The translations under genes and the position numbers were made by a program. A stretch of DNA of 64,000 bases from Bacillota bacterium (lineage in GTDB: Bacteria > Bacillota > Clostridia > Saccharofermentanales > Fastidiosipilaceae): the NCBI GenBank assembly GCA_023420115.1, contig JAEZWR010000029.1, positions 1 to 64,000 of the forward strand, written 5' to 3'. Positions 19,704 through 29,274 of the stretch are shown in pieces. Position 1 is the first letter of the stretch; each line of letters begins with the position of its first letter. The notes beneath the pieces are model-generated. The model had not been told where the DNA came from. It did no database searches and saw nothing but the letters and a program-made list of their open reading frames with translations.

Positions 19704-21035
19704 ATGAACGGCGATTTAAAAGAAGTATGGAATAAAGTGTTGGAAGACTTACAAAATGAACTTTCCAAGTTATCATTTGAAACTTGGATACGCCGTCTTG
19801 AACCAATTAGTATGGATGATGATTCTATTTACATTGAAGTAAAAGATAATATGCATCTTAACAAGGCTCTAGAATATAAAATGCTAATTCAAACTGCTTT
19901 TAATATTCATCTAAAAAAGGAATATGAAATAGAATTTATAATCAAAGGAAATAGTATTCCTATAAAAGAAAAAGAAGTTAAAGATACTTTAAAAAGTAAA
20001 CAAGTTAATTTAAATCCTAATTATACTTTTGATAATTTTATAGTTGGTTCCAGTAATGAAATGGCCTATGCAGCCTGTCTTAATCTAGCTCAGCATGCAA
20101 ATATGCCAAATAGTGAAAATATTTTAACAAATCCTATTTTTCTTTATGGTGGGAGTGGTTTAGGCAAAACTCATCTTATAAATGCAATAGGAAATTATAT
20201 TATTCAGAATCATCCAAATTTAAAAGTTTTATATATTTCAACCGAAGACTTTGTCAATGAATTTATAAATACTATTCGTAATAATGATTATTCAAATTTC
20301 AGACAAAAATTTAGAAATGTTGATATTCTTTTAGTGGACGATATTCAATTTATTGAATCCAAAGAACAAATGCAAATAGAATTTTTCCATACATTTGAAA
20401 CTCTTTATACAAATAATTCAAAGATAATAATTACTTGTGATAAATCTCCACAAAATCTTAAAACATTAGAAAGTAGACTTATAACACGTTTCTCGTGGGG
20501 ATTAACTGTTGATATCCAGTCTCCTGATTATGAAACAAGATTGGCTATTCTCAGAAGTAAAAATTATTTGAATAAACTTAATATAGATGATGATATTTTA
20601 GTATATATCGCTCACAACATAAGTAATAATGTTAGAGAATTAGAAGGTGCATATAAGACAGTAACTGCCTATGCCTCTATGAATAAAAATTTTAATTTAG
20701 AAAGTGCGAAAAAAGCACTTAAAGATAAATTTTCTCCGAATAATATCAGGAAACTAAGCCCAGAATTTATAATTGAAATTGTTTCTTCATATTACTCAAT
20801 CACAAAAGAAGATATCATGTCTAATAAAAGAAAAAGACAATTTGCTCTTCCCAGACAGATTGTTATGTTTTTGTGCAGACAGGATATAAATTTAACTTAT
20901 CAAGAAATAGGAAAAATTTTTGATAAAGATCACAGTACTGTTATGCATTCATGTAGCAAAATCGAAACAGAAATGAATGAAAATAGTAAACTCAATCTTG
21001 AAATCCAAGAAATAAGAAAAAGAATATCCTCTTAA
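19704..21035 (+). CDS. dnaA: Chromosomal replication initiator DnaA
   Basis: A 443-residue initiator that binds DnaA boxes, melts oriC and loads the helicase. Domain I is MNGDLKEVWNKVL onward, domain III holds Walker A GGSGLGKT (149-156) and Walker B ILLVDDIQF, and domain IV ends with the DNA-binding signature DHSTVMHSC. A TTG at 19683 would extend the frame by seven codons, but AGGAGCCCCAAAA sits right before the ATG at 19704. It is the first plus-strand gene of the origin cluster, with the DnaA-box pair 54 bp past its stop. Confidence 0.98.
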   Translation: MNGDLKEVWNKVLEDLQNELSKLSFETWIRRLEPISMDDDSIYIEVKDNMHLNKALEYKMLIQTAFNIHLKKEYEIEFIIKGNSIPIKEKEVKDTLKSKQVNLNPNYTFDNFIVGSSNEMAYAACLNLAQHANMPNSENILTNPIFLYGGSGLGKTHLINAIGNYIIQNHPNLKVLYISTEDFVNEFINTIRNNDYSNFRQKFRNVDILLVDDIQFIESKEQMQIEFFHTFETLYTNNSKIIITCDKSPQNLKTLESRLITRFSWGLTVDIQSPDYETRLAILRSKNYLNKLNIDDDILVYIAHNISNNVRELEGAYKTVTAYASMNKNFNLESAKKALKDKFSPNNIRKLSPEFIIEIVSSYYSITKEDIMSNKRKRQFALPRQIVMFLCRQDINLTYQEIGKIFDKDHSTVMHSCSKIETEMNENSKLNLEIQEIRKRISS

Positions 21036-21088
21036 TATTAACTAAATTATTACACTTAAATTACAAAGTAATAATTTAGTTACATTAT

Positions 21089-21097
21089 TTATCCACA
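21089..21097 (+). promoter_or_regulatory. DnaA box
   Basis: Perfect consensus TTATCCACA. Confidence 0.88.
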
Positions 21098-21111
21098 ATT
21101 TTATAAACAAA

Positions 21112-21120
21112 TGTGGATAA
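21112..21120 (-). promoter_or_regulatory. DnaA box (inverted)
   Basis: TGTGGATAA, the exact reverse complement of the box at 21089, 14 bp away; the two face each other. Confidence 0.88.
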
Positions 21121-21449
21121 ATTTATGTTGATTAATTGTATATTATTTTTTATTCCCCAAAATTTATACATTAATCCATAAATTTTCATCTTTTATTACA
21201 TTTCTTTTACACATCAAAAAACACCTTAAATATTAAACAAAAATGACTTTTCAACATTTCCACAGTACATAATAAAGAATACGAATAAAAAGATTTTAAT
21301 AATATTTAAGATAAGTAATTATTATTCAAATTAAATATCTTGAGAAAAAATTAAAAATTAAGCACAAAATGGACTTTTTAAAATAAATTAATATGAAAAA
21401 TATGCTAAATAGAATAAAATTAATGAAAATAATCTTTTAGAGGTATTTT

Positions 21450-22592
21450 ATGAAAATTCTTTGCCCACTTAACCAGTTAAGAGAAGCCTTTAACGTTGTT
21501 ATACAGGCTGTACCCAATAAGACAACAGCTGATGCATTAAATTATGTACTTGCTAGAGCTGAAAATAATATTCTTAAACTTTATTCATATAATATGGAGA
21601 CAGGTATTATATATTCTTTGCCTTGTAATGTTATTGAAGAAGGTTTATTTACTTTAAATGCTCGACTTTTTCAGGATATTTTACGAAAATTACCCGAAGG
21701 AGAAATAAACTTATATACAGAAGATAATAATATAATTCGTATTCAATCAGACAAGGCAAAATTTAATATCCACTACATTGATCCAGAAATTTTTCCAGAA
21801 ATAAGTATTATTGAAGAATCTGAAAAAAAAGGTTCTTTCAGAATAAGAGAAAGTGTTCTTGCTGCTATGATAAATAAGACCTTATTTTCAGCAGCAAAAG
21901 ATAGTATTAGAAGATTATTTAATTCTCTATATTTTAATATTTATGATGGAACTCTTGATGTTGTAGGTCTTGATGGATATAGACTTGCATTGGCAAGGAG
22001 ACATTTTGAAAATGACGAATTTGCTGAAGACTTCAAAGAAAGTAAGAGTTTAATTATCCCGTCAAAAGCATTCCATGAGTTAAAATCCAGTTTAGATGAA
22101 AATAACAAAGAAAATTCTATTTTTACTATAAGTTATTCTGCTAATAAAGTTCTTATAGAAAATGAGAAAATTAAATTGATATCTTCAATATTTGAAGGTG
22201 AATATTGTGATTATAAACAAATGATTCCTGATTCTTTTAAGAGTGAAATAATAATAGATAAAGATAGTTTCTATGATGCTATCGATAGATCAACATTAAT
22301 TCTTAATAATAATATTGAGAAACGTAAGCAAGTTACAATATTTACTGATGACGGGGATGCCCTCAAAATTAAATCAGAATCTGGTGTAGGAGATATGGCA
22401 GAGCAAATTCCTATTGAATTAAGTGGAGAAAATATCGATTTAGATTTTAATTCTCTATTTATTATCGAAGCTCTAAAAGTTGTTTCTGATGAGAAAATAA
22501 AATTTAGTAGCAATGGTTCTTTAGGTGCTTGTACAATAACACCAATAGAAGGTGATTCATACTTATTATTACTACTTCCTGTAAGAAAATAA
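21450..22592 (+). CDS. dnaN: DNA polymerase III sliding clamp (beta subunit)
   Basis: A 380-residue ring-forming processivity factor that tethers polymerase III to DNA. The three-fold repeated clamp architecture is visible, with the canonical DGYRLALARR-type loop (VVGLDGYRLALARRHFEND), and the C-terminal LLLPVR ending. AGAGGTATTTT precedes the ATG. It is followed at once by a strong terminator-like hairpin, so recF may be partly uncoupled from it. Confidence 0.97.
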   Translation: MKILCPLNQLREAFNVVIQAVPNKTTADALNYVLARAENNILKLYSYNMETGIIYSLPCNVIEEGLFTLNARLFQDILRKLPEGEINLYTEDNNIIRIQSDKAKFNIHYIDPEIFPEISIIEESEKKGSFRIRESVLAAMINKTLFSAAKDSIRRLFNSLYFNIYDGTLDVVGLDGYRLALARRHFENDEFAEDFKESKSLIIPSKAFHELKSSLDENNKENSIFTISYSANKVLIENEKIKLISSIFEGEYCDYKQMIPDSFKSEIIIDKDSFYDAIDRSTLILNNNIEKRKQVTIFTDDGDALKIKSESGVGDMAEQIPIELSGENIDLDFNSLFIIEALKVVSDEKIKFSSNGSLGACTITPIEGDSYLLLLLPVRK

Positions 22593-22595
22593 ATT

Positions 22596-22624
22596 AGAGA
22601 GTTGCAGTAGCAACTCTCTTTTAA
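22596..22624 (+). terminator. Terminator after dnaN
   Basis: AGAGAGTTGC pairs with GCAACTCTCT around AGTA, a perfect 10-bp stem, followed by TTTTAA. The recF start codon is only about 10 bp further on. Confidence 0.8.
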
Positions 22625-22633
22625 TAAATTCAT

Positions 22634-23926
22634 ATGTATATTAAAAATTTAAAATTAAAAAATTTCAGAAATTATAAAGATTTAAATTTAGATTTTAATC
22701 CTTACATAAATATATTTTTAGGTTCAAATGGTCAAGGTAAAACTAATATTTTAGAAGCCATATATATGATGACTTGTGCAAGATCTCATAGAACAGCTAA
22801 AGATATAGACATTATAAGAAAAGATTCAAATGCATATTGCATTGATCTTAAGTATGTAGAAGATGACAAAATAAAATTTAAGGATGAGAATAAAGATTTA
22901 GAAAATTTAGAATTAAAATTTATTAATTCGGCTGAGGGAATTGCTGAATTAAATAATGAAGAATATAAAAATAATATCGAGTTTTATAAGAAACTTTATA
23001 GTAAATTTAGTAGTAGAAAAAGATTAATTCTTCATAATGATATTGAATTAAGTAAAATTTCTGAATTTTGTGGTTTATTTAATGCTGTTATATTTGCGCC
23101 AGAAGATTTATTAATGATAAAAGAAGGTCCAGCTACTCGCAGACGATTCTTAGACTTACTAGTTTCTCAAATAAATAAACATTATTTCTTAGAACTTCAA
23201 GAATTGCAGATTATATTAAAGAATAGAAATACAATTTTGAAAAATATTAAAGAAGGTAATTACAAAAATAATATTGCTAATATCAATAATTTTAATATTG
23301 ATATTAACAAAGTTCATCTTAATGTATGGAATCAAAAATTAGCTGAAGTTTCAGCGAAAATTATAGTTGAGAGAAAAAATATAATAAAAGAAATTGAAAA
23401 TTTTGCTGAAGCTTTTCACTATATGATGTCTGATGGCAAAGAAAAATTAAAAATAAAATATAAGACTATATCGAGTATAAAAGAAGAAGATAACTTAGAA
23501 ATTATTGAAGAAAAAATACTTAATAAACTGATAAAAGATGAAAAAGATGATATATCAAGGGGAAACACAAGTACGGGGCCTCATAGAGATGATTTAGAAT
23601 TTTTGATAAATGATATGAGTCTTAAATTTTACGGGAGTCAAGGCCAGCAAAGATCAGCAGTGCTTTCTTTAAAAATTGCAGAATTAAAAATGATAGAGAA
23701 AAAAATAGGTAAAAAAGCAGTGCTTCTTTTAGATGATGTTATGAGTGAACTAGATCCTAATAGAAGATTAGCATTGATAAAATCAGTTAATGATATGCAG
23801 GTTTTTATTACCTGTACAGATTTATTGCAATTAAGTAAAGATTGGTCATCCATTTTTGAAATTGAAAAGGAAAAAAGAAAAATTTTCGAAGTAGATAATG
23901 CAATAGTTAAATTAAGAGAAGAATAA
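22634..23926 (+). CDS. recF: DNA repair/replication protein RecF
   Basis: A 430-residue SMC-like ATPase that loads RecA at gaps with RecO/RecR. Walker A GSNGQGKT near residue 30, signature GSQGQQRSAVLSLKIAEL and Walker B AVLLLDDVMSELD are all present. It is longer than the usual 360-375 residues, because of Lys/Asn-rich insertions (about 75-130 and 200-225). No Shine-Dalgarno sequence precedes the ATG, which lies directly behind the dnaN terminator. The yaaA/S4-domain gene often found between dnaN and recF is missing. Confidence 0.95.
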   Translation: MYIKNLKLKNFRNYKDLNLDFNPYINIFLGSNGQGKTNILEAIYMMTCARSHRTAKDIDIIRKDSNAYCIDLKYVEDDKIKFKDENKDLENLELKFINSAEGIAELNNEEYKNNIEFYKKLYSKFSSRKRLILHNDIELSKISEFCGLFNAVIFAPEDLLMIKEGPATRRRFLDLLVSQINKHYFLELQELQIILKNRNTILKNIKEGNYKNNIANINNFNIDINKVHLNVWNQKLAEVSAKIIVERKNIIKEIENFAEAFHYMMSDGKEKLKIKYKTISSIKEEDNLEIIEEKILNKLIKDEKDDISRGNTSTGPHRDDLEFLINDMSLKFYGSQGQQRSAVLSLKIAELKMIEKKIGKKAVLLLDDVMSELDPNRRLALIKSVNDMQVFITCTDLLQLSKDWSSIFEIEKEKRKIFEVDNAIVKLREE

Positions 23927-24043
23927 TCATTTAATATAATGAAAGAATTATAAAAATAAAAGATAATGATAATAAATTTAGTTAAAATAAACAATTATAT
24001 TAATCGTTAAATTTTAAAAATATTCAATTTGTGTTAAAATATT

Positions 24044-24304
24044 ATGTATGTAAATATAGGGCTTGAGATATCTATTCCAGTCAAAATGATTGTTGCTATT
24101 TTAGATTTAGATATCTGTACGAGTGAAAAAGATAAATATACAAAAGAATTTTTAAAAAGAGCTGAAGAAGATAATAATCTTGTAGTAATTAATGGTTCTA
24201 TACCAAGATCGATAATTATAACTCTTGAGTCTATTTATTTATCCCCTCTTTCATCAGATACATTGAAAGAAAGGATATATAACAGTACTTATTTTGATTT
24301 TTAA
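24044..24304 (+). CDS. remB: DUF370 protein, RemB-like
   Basis: An 86-residue protein of the DUF370 family. In Bacillus subtilis the homologue between recF and gyrB is remB (yaaB), paralogous to the biofilm regulator RemA; here the gene has the same position, and the C-terminal motif IIITLESIYLSPLSSDTLKER matches that family closely. RemA-type proteins form ring-like DNA-binding assemblies; what this RemB-like copy does is not known. No clear ribosome binding site is present. It ends 35 bp before gyrB. Confidence 0.85.
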   Translation: MYVNIGLEISIPVKMIVAILDLDICTSEKDKYTKEFLKRAEEDNNLVVINGSIPRSIIITLESIYLSPLSSDTLKERIYNSTYFDF

Positions 24305-24339
24305 TTATATGAATCTTTTACTTAGTTTATGGAGGAAAA

Positions 24340-26415
24340 ATGGACGAAAATAATAAACGTCAATATGATTTTTCTGAAGAAAATAATAAAATTTCAAATT
24401 TTGAAGAGCGTGATGATGTAATTCAAAATTTAGCTGATAATATTCATGCAATGGTAGATGATAATTTTGAGGAACAAGAATCATCAATCAAGGCTGATGA
24501 TTTTAATACTCATAATAGTAAGACTTACACTGCTGAAGAAATTCAAGTTCTTGAGGGAATGGAAGCTGTTCGCAAAAGACCAGGTATGTATATTGGTGAC
24601 ACTACAAGTAGAGGTCTTCACCATCTTATCTATGAAATAGTTGCCAATTCAGTAGACGAAGCATTAGCTGGACGTTGTGACACTATATATGTAACTTTAA
24701 ATAAAGATGGTTCAGTAAAAGTTGTGGATGATGGTTCAGGTATTCCAGTAGATATTCATCCAAAAGTAGGTATACCAACAGTTGAAGTCGTTCACACTAA
24801 ACTTCATGCTGGAGGAAAATTTGGAGGAGGCGCTTATTCTGTATCAGGTGGACTTCATGGTGTCGGTGCATCTGTTGTTAATGCCCTTTCCAAATGGATG
24901 GAAGTATATGTCAAAAGAGATGGAAAAATCCATAAAATTACTTTTGAAAGAGGTAAGACCGTACAAGAATTAACTGTAATAGGAAATACTGACAGCCCTG
25001 ATGAAACAGGTACAACAACTATATTTATGCCAGACGATGAAATTTTTCCAGAGACAGAATTTGACTTTGATCGTATGGTAACTAGATATAGAGAGATGGC
25101 TTTTTTAAATAAAGAAGTAACTATTCTTCTCAAAGATGATCGCCCAGATGAGCCAATTAAGAAGAAACTACATTATGATGGTGGAATAATATCTTTTGTA
25201 AAATATATGAATAGAAATCATGAAACTTTGCATGAGCCGATATATTTTTCAAAAACTCAGGGAGAAAATTTTGCAGAAGTAGCTATTCAATATAATAGTA
25301 CATACAATGAAAATGTTTATAGTTATGCAAATAATATATCCACATTCGAAGGTGGTACTCATTTAACAGGTTTCCGCAGTGCTCTTACAAAAGTCATTAA
25401 TGATTATGCAAAAAAATATAAATATATAAAAGAAAATGACAAAAATCTTCAAGCAGATGACGTAAGAGAGGGCATTTGCTCAATAATTAGTGTTAAATTG
25501 CCTAATCCTCAATTTGAAGGTCAGACTAAATCTAGACTAGGTAACTCTGAGATGAGAACCTTAGTTGAACAAACAATGAATGATAAGTTTGCTAGCTTTT
25601 TAGAGGAAAATCCTGATGTAGCTAAGATTATAATTGAAAAAGCTATTGCAGCATCGACGGCCAGAGAAGCTGCCAAAAAAGCAAGAGAACTTACTAGAAG
25701 AAAGAATGTTTTTGATAGTGTATCTTTACCTGGTAAACTTACTGATTGCCAAGAAAAAGATCCTACACTTTGTGAAATATTTATAGTTGAGGGTGACTCA
25801 GCAGGAGGTTCTGCCAAGGGTGGTAGAGAAAGAAAATATCAAGCAATACTTCCTTTGTGGGGAAAAATGCTTAATGTTGAGCGCTCAAGAATAGATAAGG
25901 TTTATAAGAATCAGAAGCTACAACCAGTGGTAATTGCATTAGGTACAGGTATAGGACAAGAATTTGATATAAGTAAATTGAGATATAACAAAGTAATCAT
26001 TATGGCAGACGCTGATGTTGATGGAGCTCATATAAGAACTCTTCTTCTCACTTTCTTTTTTAGATATATGAGACCACTTGTTGAAGCTGGGCACGTTTAT
26101 ATCGCTTGTCCGCCACTTTATAGAGTTTATGATAATAATAAATCTTTCTATGCATATAATGATAAGGATGTAGAGAGAATAAAAGAAGAACAAGGTTGGA
26201 CTAATCCTAAAATACAGAGATATAAAGGTTTAGGAGAAATGGATGCTGAACAACTTTGGGAAACAACTATGGATCCATCCAGACGTAAACTTTTGAAGGT
26301 AACAATAGATGATTTGCAGACAGCTGATCAGACTTTCGATTTATTGATGGGTGAAGAAGTAGAACCAAGACGTGAATTTATAAAAGAAAATGCACAATTT
26401 GCTGAATATATTTAA
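24340..26415 (+). CDS. gyrB: DNA gyrase subunit B
   Basis: A 691-residue type II topoisomerase subunit that, with GyrA, introduces negative supercoils using ATP. The GHKL ATPase motifs (EIVANSVDEA, DDGSGIPVDIHPK, GGLHGVGASVVNALS) and the Toprim motifs (EGDSAGGSAKGGR, MADADVDGAHI) are intact, and the tail ends ...FIKENAQFAEYI as is normal. An acidic extension of about 60 residues precedes the usual beginning (TAEEIQVLEGMEAVRKRPG). TATGGAGGAAAA gives a good ribosome binding site for the long form, so the extension is probably translated. gyrA is not in the window. Confidence 0.97.
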   Translation: MDENNKRQYDFSEENNKISNFEERDDVIQNLADNIHAMVDDNFEEQESSIKADDFNTHNSKTYTAEEIQVLEGMEAVRKRPGMYIGDTTSRGLHHLIYEIVANSVDEALAGRCDTIYVTLNKDGSVKVVDDGSGIPVDIHPKVGIPTVEVVHTKLHAGGKFGGGAYSVSGGLHGVGASVVNALSKWMEVYVKRDGKIHKITFERGKTVQELTVIGNTDSPDETGTTTIFMPDDEIFPETEFDFDRMVTRYREMAFLNKEVTILLKDDRPDEPIKKKLHYDGGIISFVKYMNRNHETLHEPIYFSKTQGENFAEVAIQYNSTYNENVYSYANNISTFEGGTHLTGFRSALTKVINDYAKKYKYIKENDKNLQADDVREGICSIISVKLPNPQFEGQTKSRLGNSEMRTLVEQTMNDKFASFLEENPDVAKIIIEKAIAASTAREAAKKARELTRRKNVFDSVSLPGKLTDCQEKDPTLCEIFIVEGDSAGGSAKGGRERKYQAILPLWGKMLNVERSRIDKVYKNQKLQPVVIALGTGIGQEFDISKLRYNKVIIMADADVDGAHIRTLLLTFFFRYMRPLVEAGHVYIACPPLYRVYDNNKSFYAYNDKDVERIKEEQGWTNPKIQRYKGLGEMDAEQLWETTMDPSRRKLLKVTIDDLQTADQTFDLLMGEEVEPRREFIKENAQFAEYI

Positions 26416-26468
26416 GTATAAGTTAAATTAAATATAATTTAACTTAAGTATTAATTAATTTGAATATT

Positions 26469-26510
26469 TAAAGACTGGAATAATAAAATTTATTTCGGTC
26501 TTTTTATATA
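26469..26510 (+). terminator. Terminator after gyrB
   Basis: AAAGACTGGAATAA pairs imperfectly with TTATTTCGGTCTTT and is followed by TTTATAT. Confidence 0.7.
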
Positions 26511-26576
26511 TGTGTATATATTTTTTATTATTGATATGTATAATATTTAAAATTATAAGATAAAAAGGAAAAATGT

Positions 26577-28199
26577 ATGAATAATAAATATAGAATAGGA
26601 GTAAAAGATTTATTTACTAGAATAAAAATTAGTAAGCTATTTCTACTTTTTATAGTTACAATAATTAACTCTTTTATTTCTATTTCATTTGTAGCAATAA
26701 CAACTTTTGCTAGTAATTTAACTAATGATAGTACATTACAAGATATTTTTGTGTTTGCCATAAAGGGAATTGGTATGTATATACTAGTCTTTCTTGCAAT
26801 GTATTTTACTGAAGTTTTGATAAATGATATTTTAAAAGATCTTTCAATTTCGTTTATTAATGATTTAAGTAAGAATTATTATAAAAATTATGGTGGGAAT
26901 AATGACGAAGCTACATCAATTATTAATCAAGATGTAAGTATGATTATTGATGAATTTTATGTACCTTTATTATCAATACCTACTTATATTTTTAGATCAG
27001 TAATACCCATAATTTATTTAGTAAGTCAGAATTTCGTAGTAGGCTCTTTATTTACTATTGGAGCATTGTTAATGTTAATCCCTCAATATTTAGGAAAAAA
27101 GAAAATTGCTGACTTAGGAAAAGTATATTCAGATAATAGAGAAAAGTCATTGGCTACTTTAATTGATGTATTTAAAGGTAAAAATATGATTAAAAATAAT
27201 CAGGCTGATGAATATTTTCTCCATAAATTGATAAGCAATTTTAGAGATACTGAAATATCACATAATAAATTGAAGAATTTTAGAACTTTGATATTTTGTT
27301 TAAGTGGTCCATTGAAAGGTGTTGCTGATGTTTTGCCCTTTGCAATAGGAATATATTTAATGAGATATAATCCAGCTATAAGTTTAGTTTTATTAATGGC
27401 TATGTTAGCTACCGCAAGTAATTTGAAACAACAATTTCAGCAAGTAATATATTTATATGGTGATATTATGGGAACACCTGAAGTTAGAAAAAAGGTGAGT
27501 TCATTAATAGATAAATCAAATGAATTAGATATCAAGAATAATATGAATAATATTAATAAGTTTGATTATTTAAGTATTAATAATTTAAGTAAATCTTATG
27601 GGGAAAAAGTTATTTTTGAGAATATTTCTTTGAAAATTAAAAAAGGTTCTAAAATATTAATTATTGGTGAGAGCGGAATAGGAAAAAGTACTTTATTTAA
27701 GATTTTAATGGGTCAAGAAAAATTTGATTCCGGTGATATTTATCTCGATAATAATGGAAAAAAAGAGTCATTAGCAGGTAATATTTCTTTAGTTGAACAG
27801 AATCCTTATTTAATAAATTCTACAATTAGAGAAAATTTGTGTCTTGGAAATAAATATAGTGATACTGAATTAATTAAAGTATTAGATAGAGTAAAATTAT
27901 TAAATCATTTCAAGAATAATCCATTAGAATTTATAATAGAAAAGAATGGAGAAAATATTTCAGTTGGACAAAAAATGAGATTAGAATTAGCAAGAGCTTT
28001 GTTAAGAAATACCGAGATAATATTAGTCGATGAAGCAAGTTCCAACTTAGATAAAGAAAATGCAAAAATAGTTAAAGATATCTTATTGGATTCTAATAAA
28101 ACAATAATTGAAATAGCTCATCATTATTCTGAAACTAATAGATATGATTATGTTTTAGAAATAGTTGATAAAAAAATTATGATGAAAAGTGATAAATAA
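26577..28199 (+). CDS. ABC half-transporter (exporter fold) with atypical signature motif
   Basis: A 540-residue fused permease/ATPase. Membrane helices occupy the first 300 residues. The ATPase part has Walker A GESGIGKS, Walker B IILVDEASSNLD and an H-loop-like AHHYSETN, but the signature reads ISVGQ instead of LSGGQ, a substitution at a conserved Gly. It stands alone between gyrB and parA and has no second half nearby, so it probably works as a homodimer. It resembles the 49046-50653 exporter in size and design. AAAAAGGAAAAATGT precedes the ATG. Substrate unknown. Confidence 0.82.
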   Translation: MNNKYRIGVKDLFTRIKISKLFLLFIVTIINSFISISFVAITTFASNLTNDSTLQDIFVFAIKGIGMYILVFLAMYFTEVLINDILKDLSISFINDLSKNYYKNYGGNNDEATSIINQDVSMIIDEFYVPLLSIPTYIFRSVIPIIYLVSQNFVVGSLFTIGALLMLIPQYLGKKKIADLGKVYSDNREKSLATLIDVFKGKNMIKNNQADEYFLHKLISNFRDTEISHNKLKNFRTLIFCLSGPLKGVADVLPFAIGIYLMRYNPAISLVLLMAMLATASNLKQQFQQVIYLYGDIMGTPEVRKKVSSLIDKSNELDIKNNMNNINKFDYLSINNLSKSYGEKVIFENISLKIKKGSKILIIGESGIGKSTLFKILMGQEKFDSGDIYLDNNGKKESLAGNISLVEQNPYLINSTIRENLCLGNKYSDTELIKVLDRVKLLNHFKNNPLEFIIEKNGENISVGQKMRLELARALLRNTEIILVDEASSNLDKENAKIVKDILLDSNKTIIEIAHHYSETNRYDYVLEIVDKKIMMKSDK

Positions 28200-28281
28200 T
28201 ATTAAAATTGTTGTTAAAAGAAAAATAAAACCTTAAAAAATGCCAAAACAATAATGTTTGTGAAAAAGCTTAAATCAATTG

Positions 28282-28315
28282 AAAGAGAGTTTAGATTATA
28301 AACTCTCTTTTTTTT
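28282..28315 (+). terminator. Terminator upstream of parS
   Basis: AAAGAGAGTTTA pairs with TAAACTCTCTTT and is followed by six to eight T; it closes the ABC-transporter unit immediately before the first parS site. Confidence 0.85.
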
Positions 28316-28330
28316 GTTCCACGTGGAACA
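28315..28330. promoter_or_regulatory. parS centromere site 1
   Basis: TGTTCCACGTGGAACA, a perfect 16-bp palindrome matching the bacterial chromosomal parS consensus bound by ParB. It lies 153 bp upstream of parA. Confidence 0.95.
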
Positions 28331-28435
28331 TTTTATTTTAGAGGCATTTATAATGTTTAACTGATGTGTGTAAATTTTAATAAAAAGAGAAAATTTAACT
28401 TATTTAAATGATGTACAATATTAAATTGAATTAAT

Positions 28436-28451
28436 TGTTCCACGTGGAACA
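28436..28451. promoter_or_regulatory. parS centromere site 2
   Basis: A second, identical perfect palindrome TGTTCCACGTGGAACA, 121 bp (centre to centre) from the first and 31 bp before the parA start; it may overlap the parAB promoter. Confidence 0.95.
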
Positions 28452-28482
28452 ATTTTAAATATAGTTTTATGGAGAATTTTCA

Positions 28483-29244
28483 ATGATAATATCAATGGTT
28501 AATCAAAAAGGTGGAGTTGGTAAAACAACAAGTAGCATTAATTTAGCTGCATATATTGCTCTTAGAGGTAAAAAAACACTACTAATTGACCTTGATGCCC
28601 AAGCAAATAGTACAAGTGGTTTAGGTTATGAAAAAAGTATAGTAAAAAATTCAATATATTCTGCTCTAATAAATGAAAATAAAATAAAGGATTGTATAAA
28701 AAAAACAGATAGAAAAAATTTATATGTATGTCCTTCAAATATTGATCTTTCTGCAGCTGAAATAGACCTATCTACCGAAAATAAAAGAGAATATATATTA
28801 AAAGATATACTAAGTGAAATAAAAGATGATTATGATTATATTATTATTGATTGTCCCCCATCATTAGGATTATTAACAATCAATTCTCTGGTTGCTTCTG
28901 ATTATATAATTGTTCCTATTCAAACAGAGTATTATGCACTCGAAGGTGTTTCACAATTAATTGAGACATATGAGAGAGTTAAAAATGCTTTTAATGAAAA
29001 ATTAGAAATATTAGGAGTTTTATTAACGATGTTTGATAGTAGAACTCAATTATCAAGACAAGTTGCGGATGAAGTAAAAAAACACTTTTCAAATTGTTTT
29101 GATACGATAATACCTAGAAATGTAAGATTAGGAGAGGCTCCTAGTTTCGGTCAAACTATTCAAGAATTTGATAGACATTCTAAGGGAGCTAGAGCATATC
29201 AAAAGCTTGCAAAAGAAGTAATTAAACGTTGCGAAAATAATTAA
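28483..29244 (+). CDS. parA: Chromosome partitioning ATPase ParA/Soj
   Basis: A 253-residue deviant-Walker ATPase that binds DNA non-specifically as an ATP dimer and, with ParB-parS, segregates origins; in Bacillus its homologue Soj also regulates DnaA. The deviant Walker A KGGVGKTTSSINLA starts at residue 10, with DLDAQANSTSGLG and IIDCPPSLGLLT following. Its length and absence of an N-terminal DNA-binding domain are those of chromosomal ParA. ATGGAGAATTTTCA precedes the ATG. It is in an operon with parB, 30 bp downstream. Confidence 0.96.
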   Translation: MIISMVNQKGGVGKTTSSINLAAYIALRGKKTLLIDLDAQANSTSGLGYEKSIVKNSIYSALINENKIKDCIKKTDRKNLYVCPSNIDLSAAEIDLSTENKREYILKDILSEIKDDYDYIIIDCPPSLGLLTINSLVASDYIIVPIQTEYYALEGVSQLIETYERVKNAFNEKLEILGVLLTMFDSRTQLSRQVADEVKKHFSNCFDTIIPRNVRLGEAPSFGQTIQEFDRHSKGARAYQKLAKEVIKRCENN

Positions 29245-29274
29245 ACATTATAAAGTTTTTTGGGAGATGAATAT

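Larger units (their letters stand above)
21036..21449. other. Probable oriC (dnaA-dnaN spacer)
   Basis: This 414-bp spacer contains an inverted pair of perfect DnaA boxes (21089-21097 and 21112-21120), further imperfect box-like sequence (TTTTACACA near 21207), and over 300 bp of nearly pure A/T that could serve as the unwinding element. Coding direction switches from minus to plus just upstream of dnaA. Few perfect boxes are present, so the exact site of unwinding is inferred. Confidence 0.8.
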
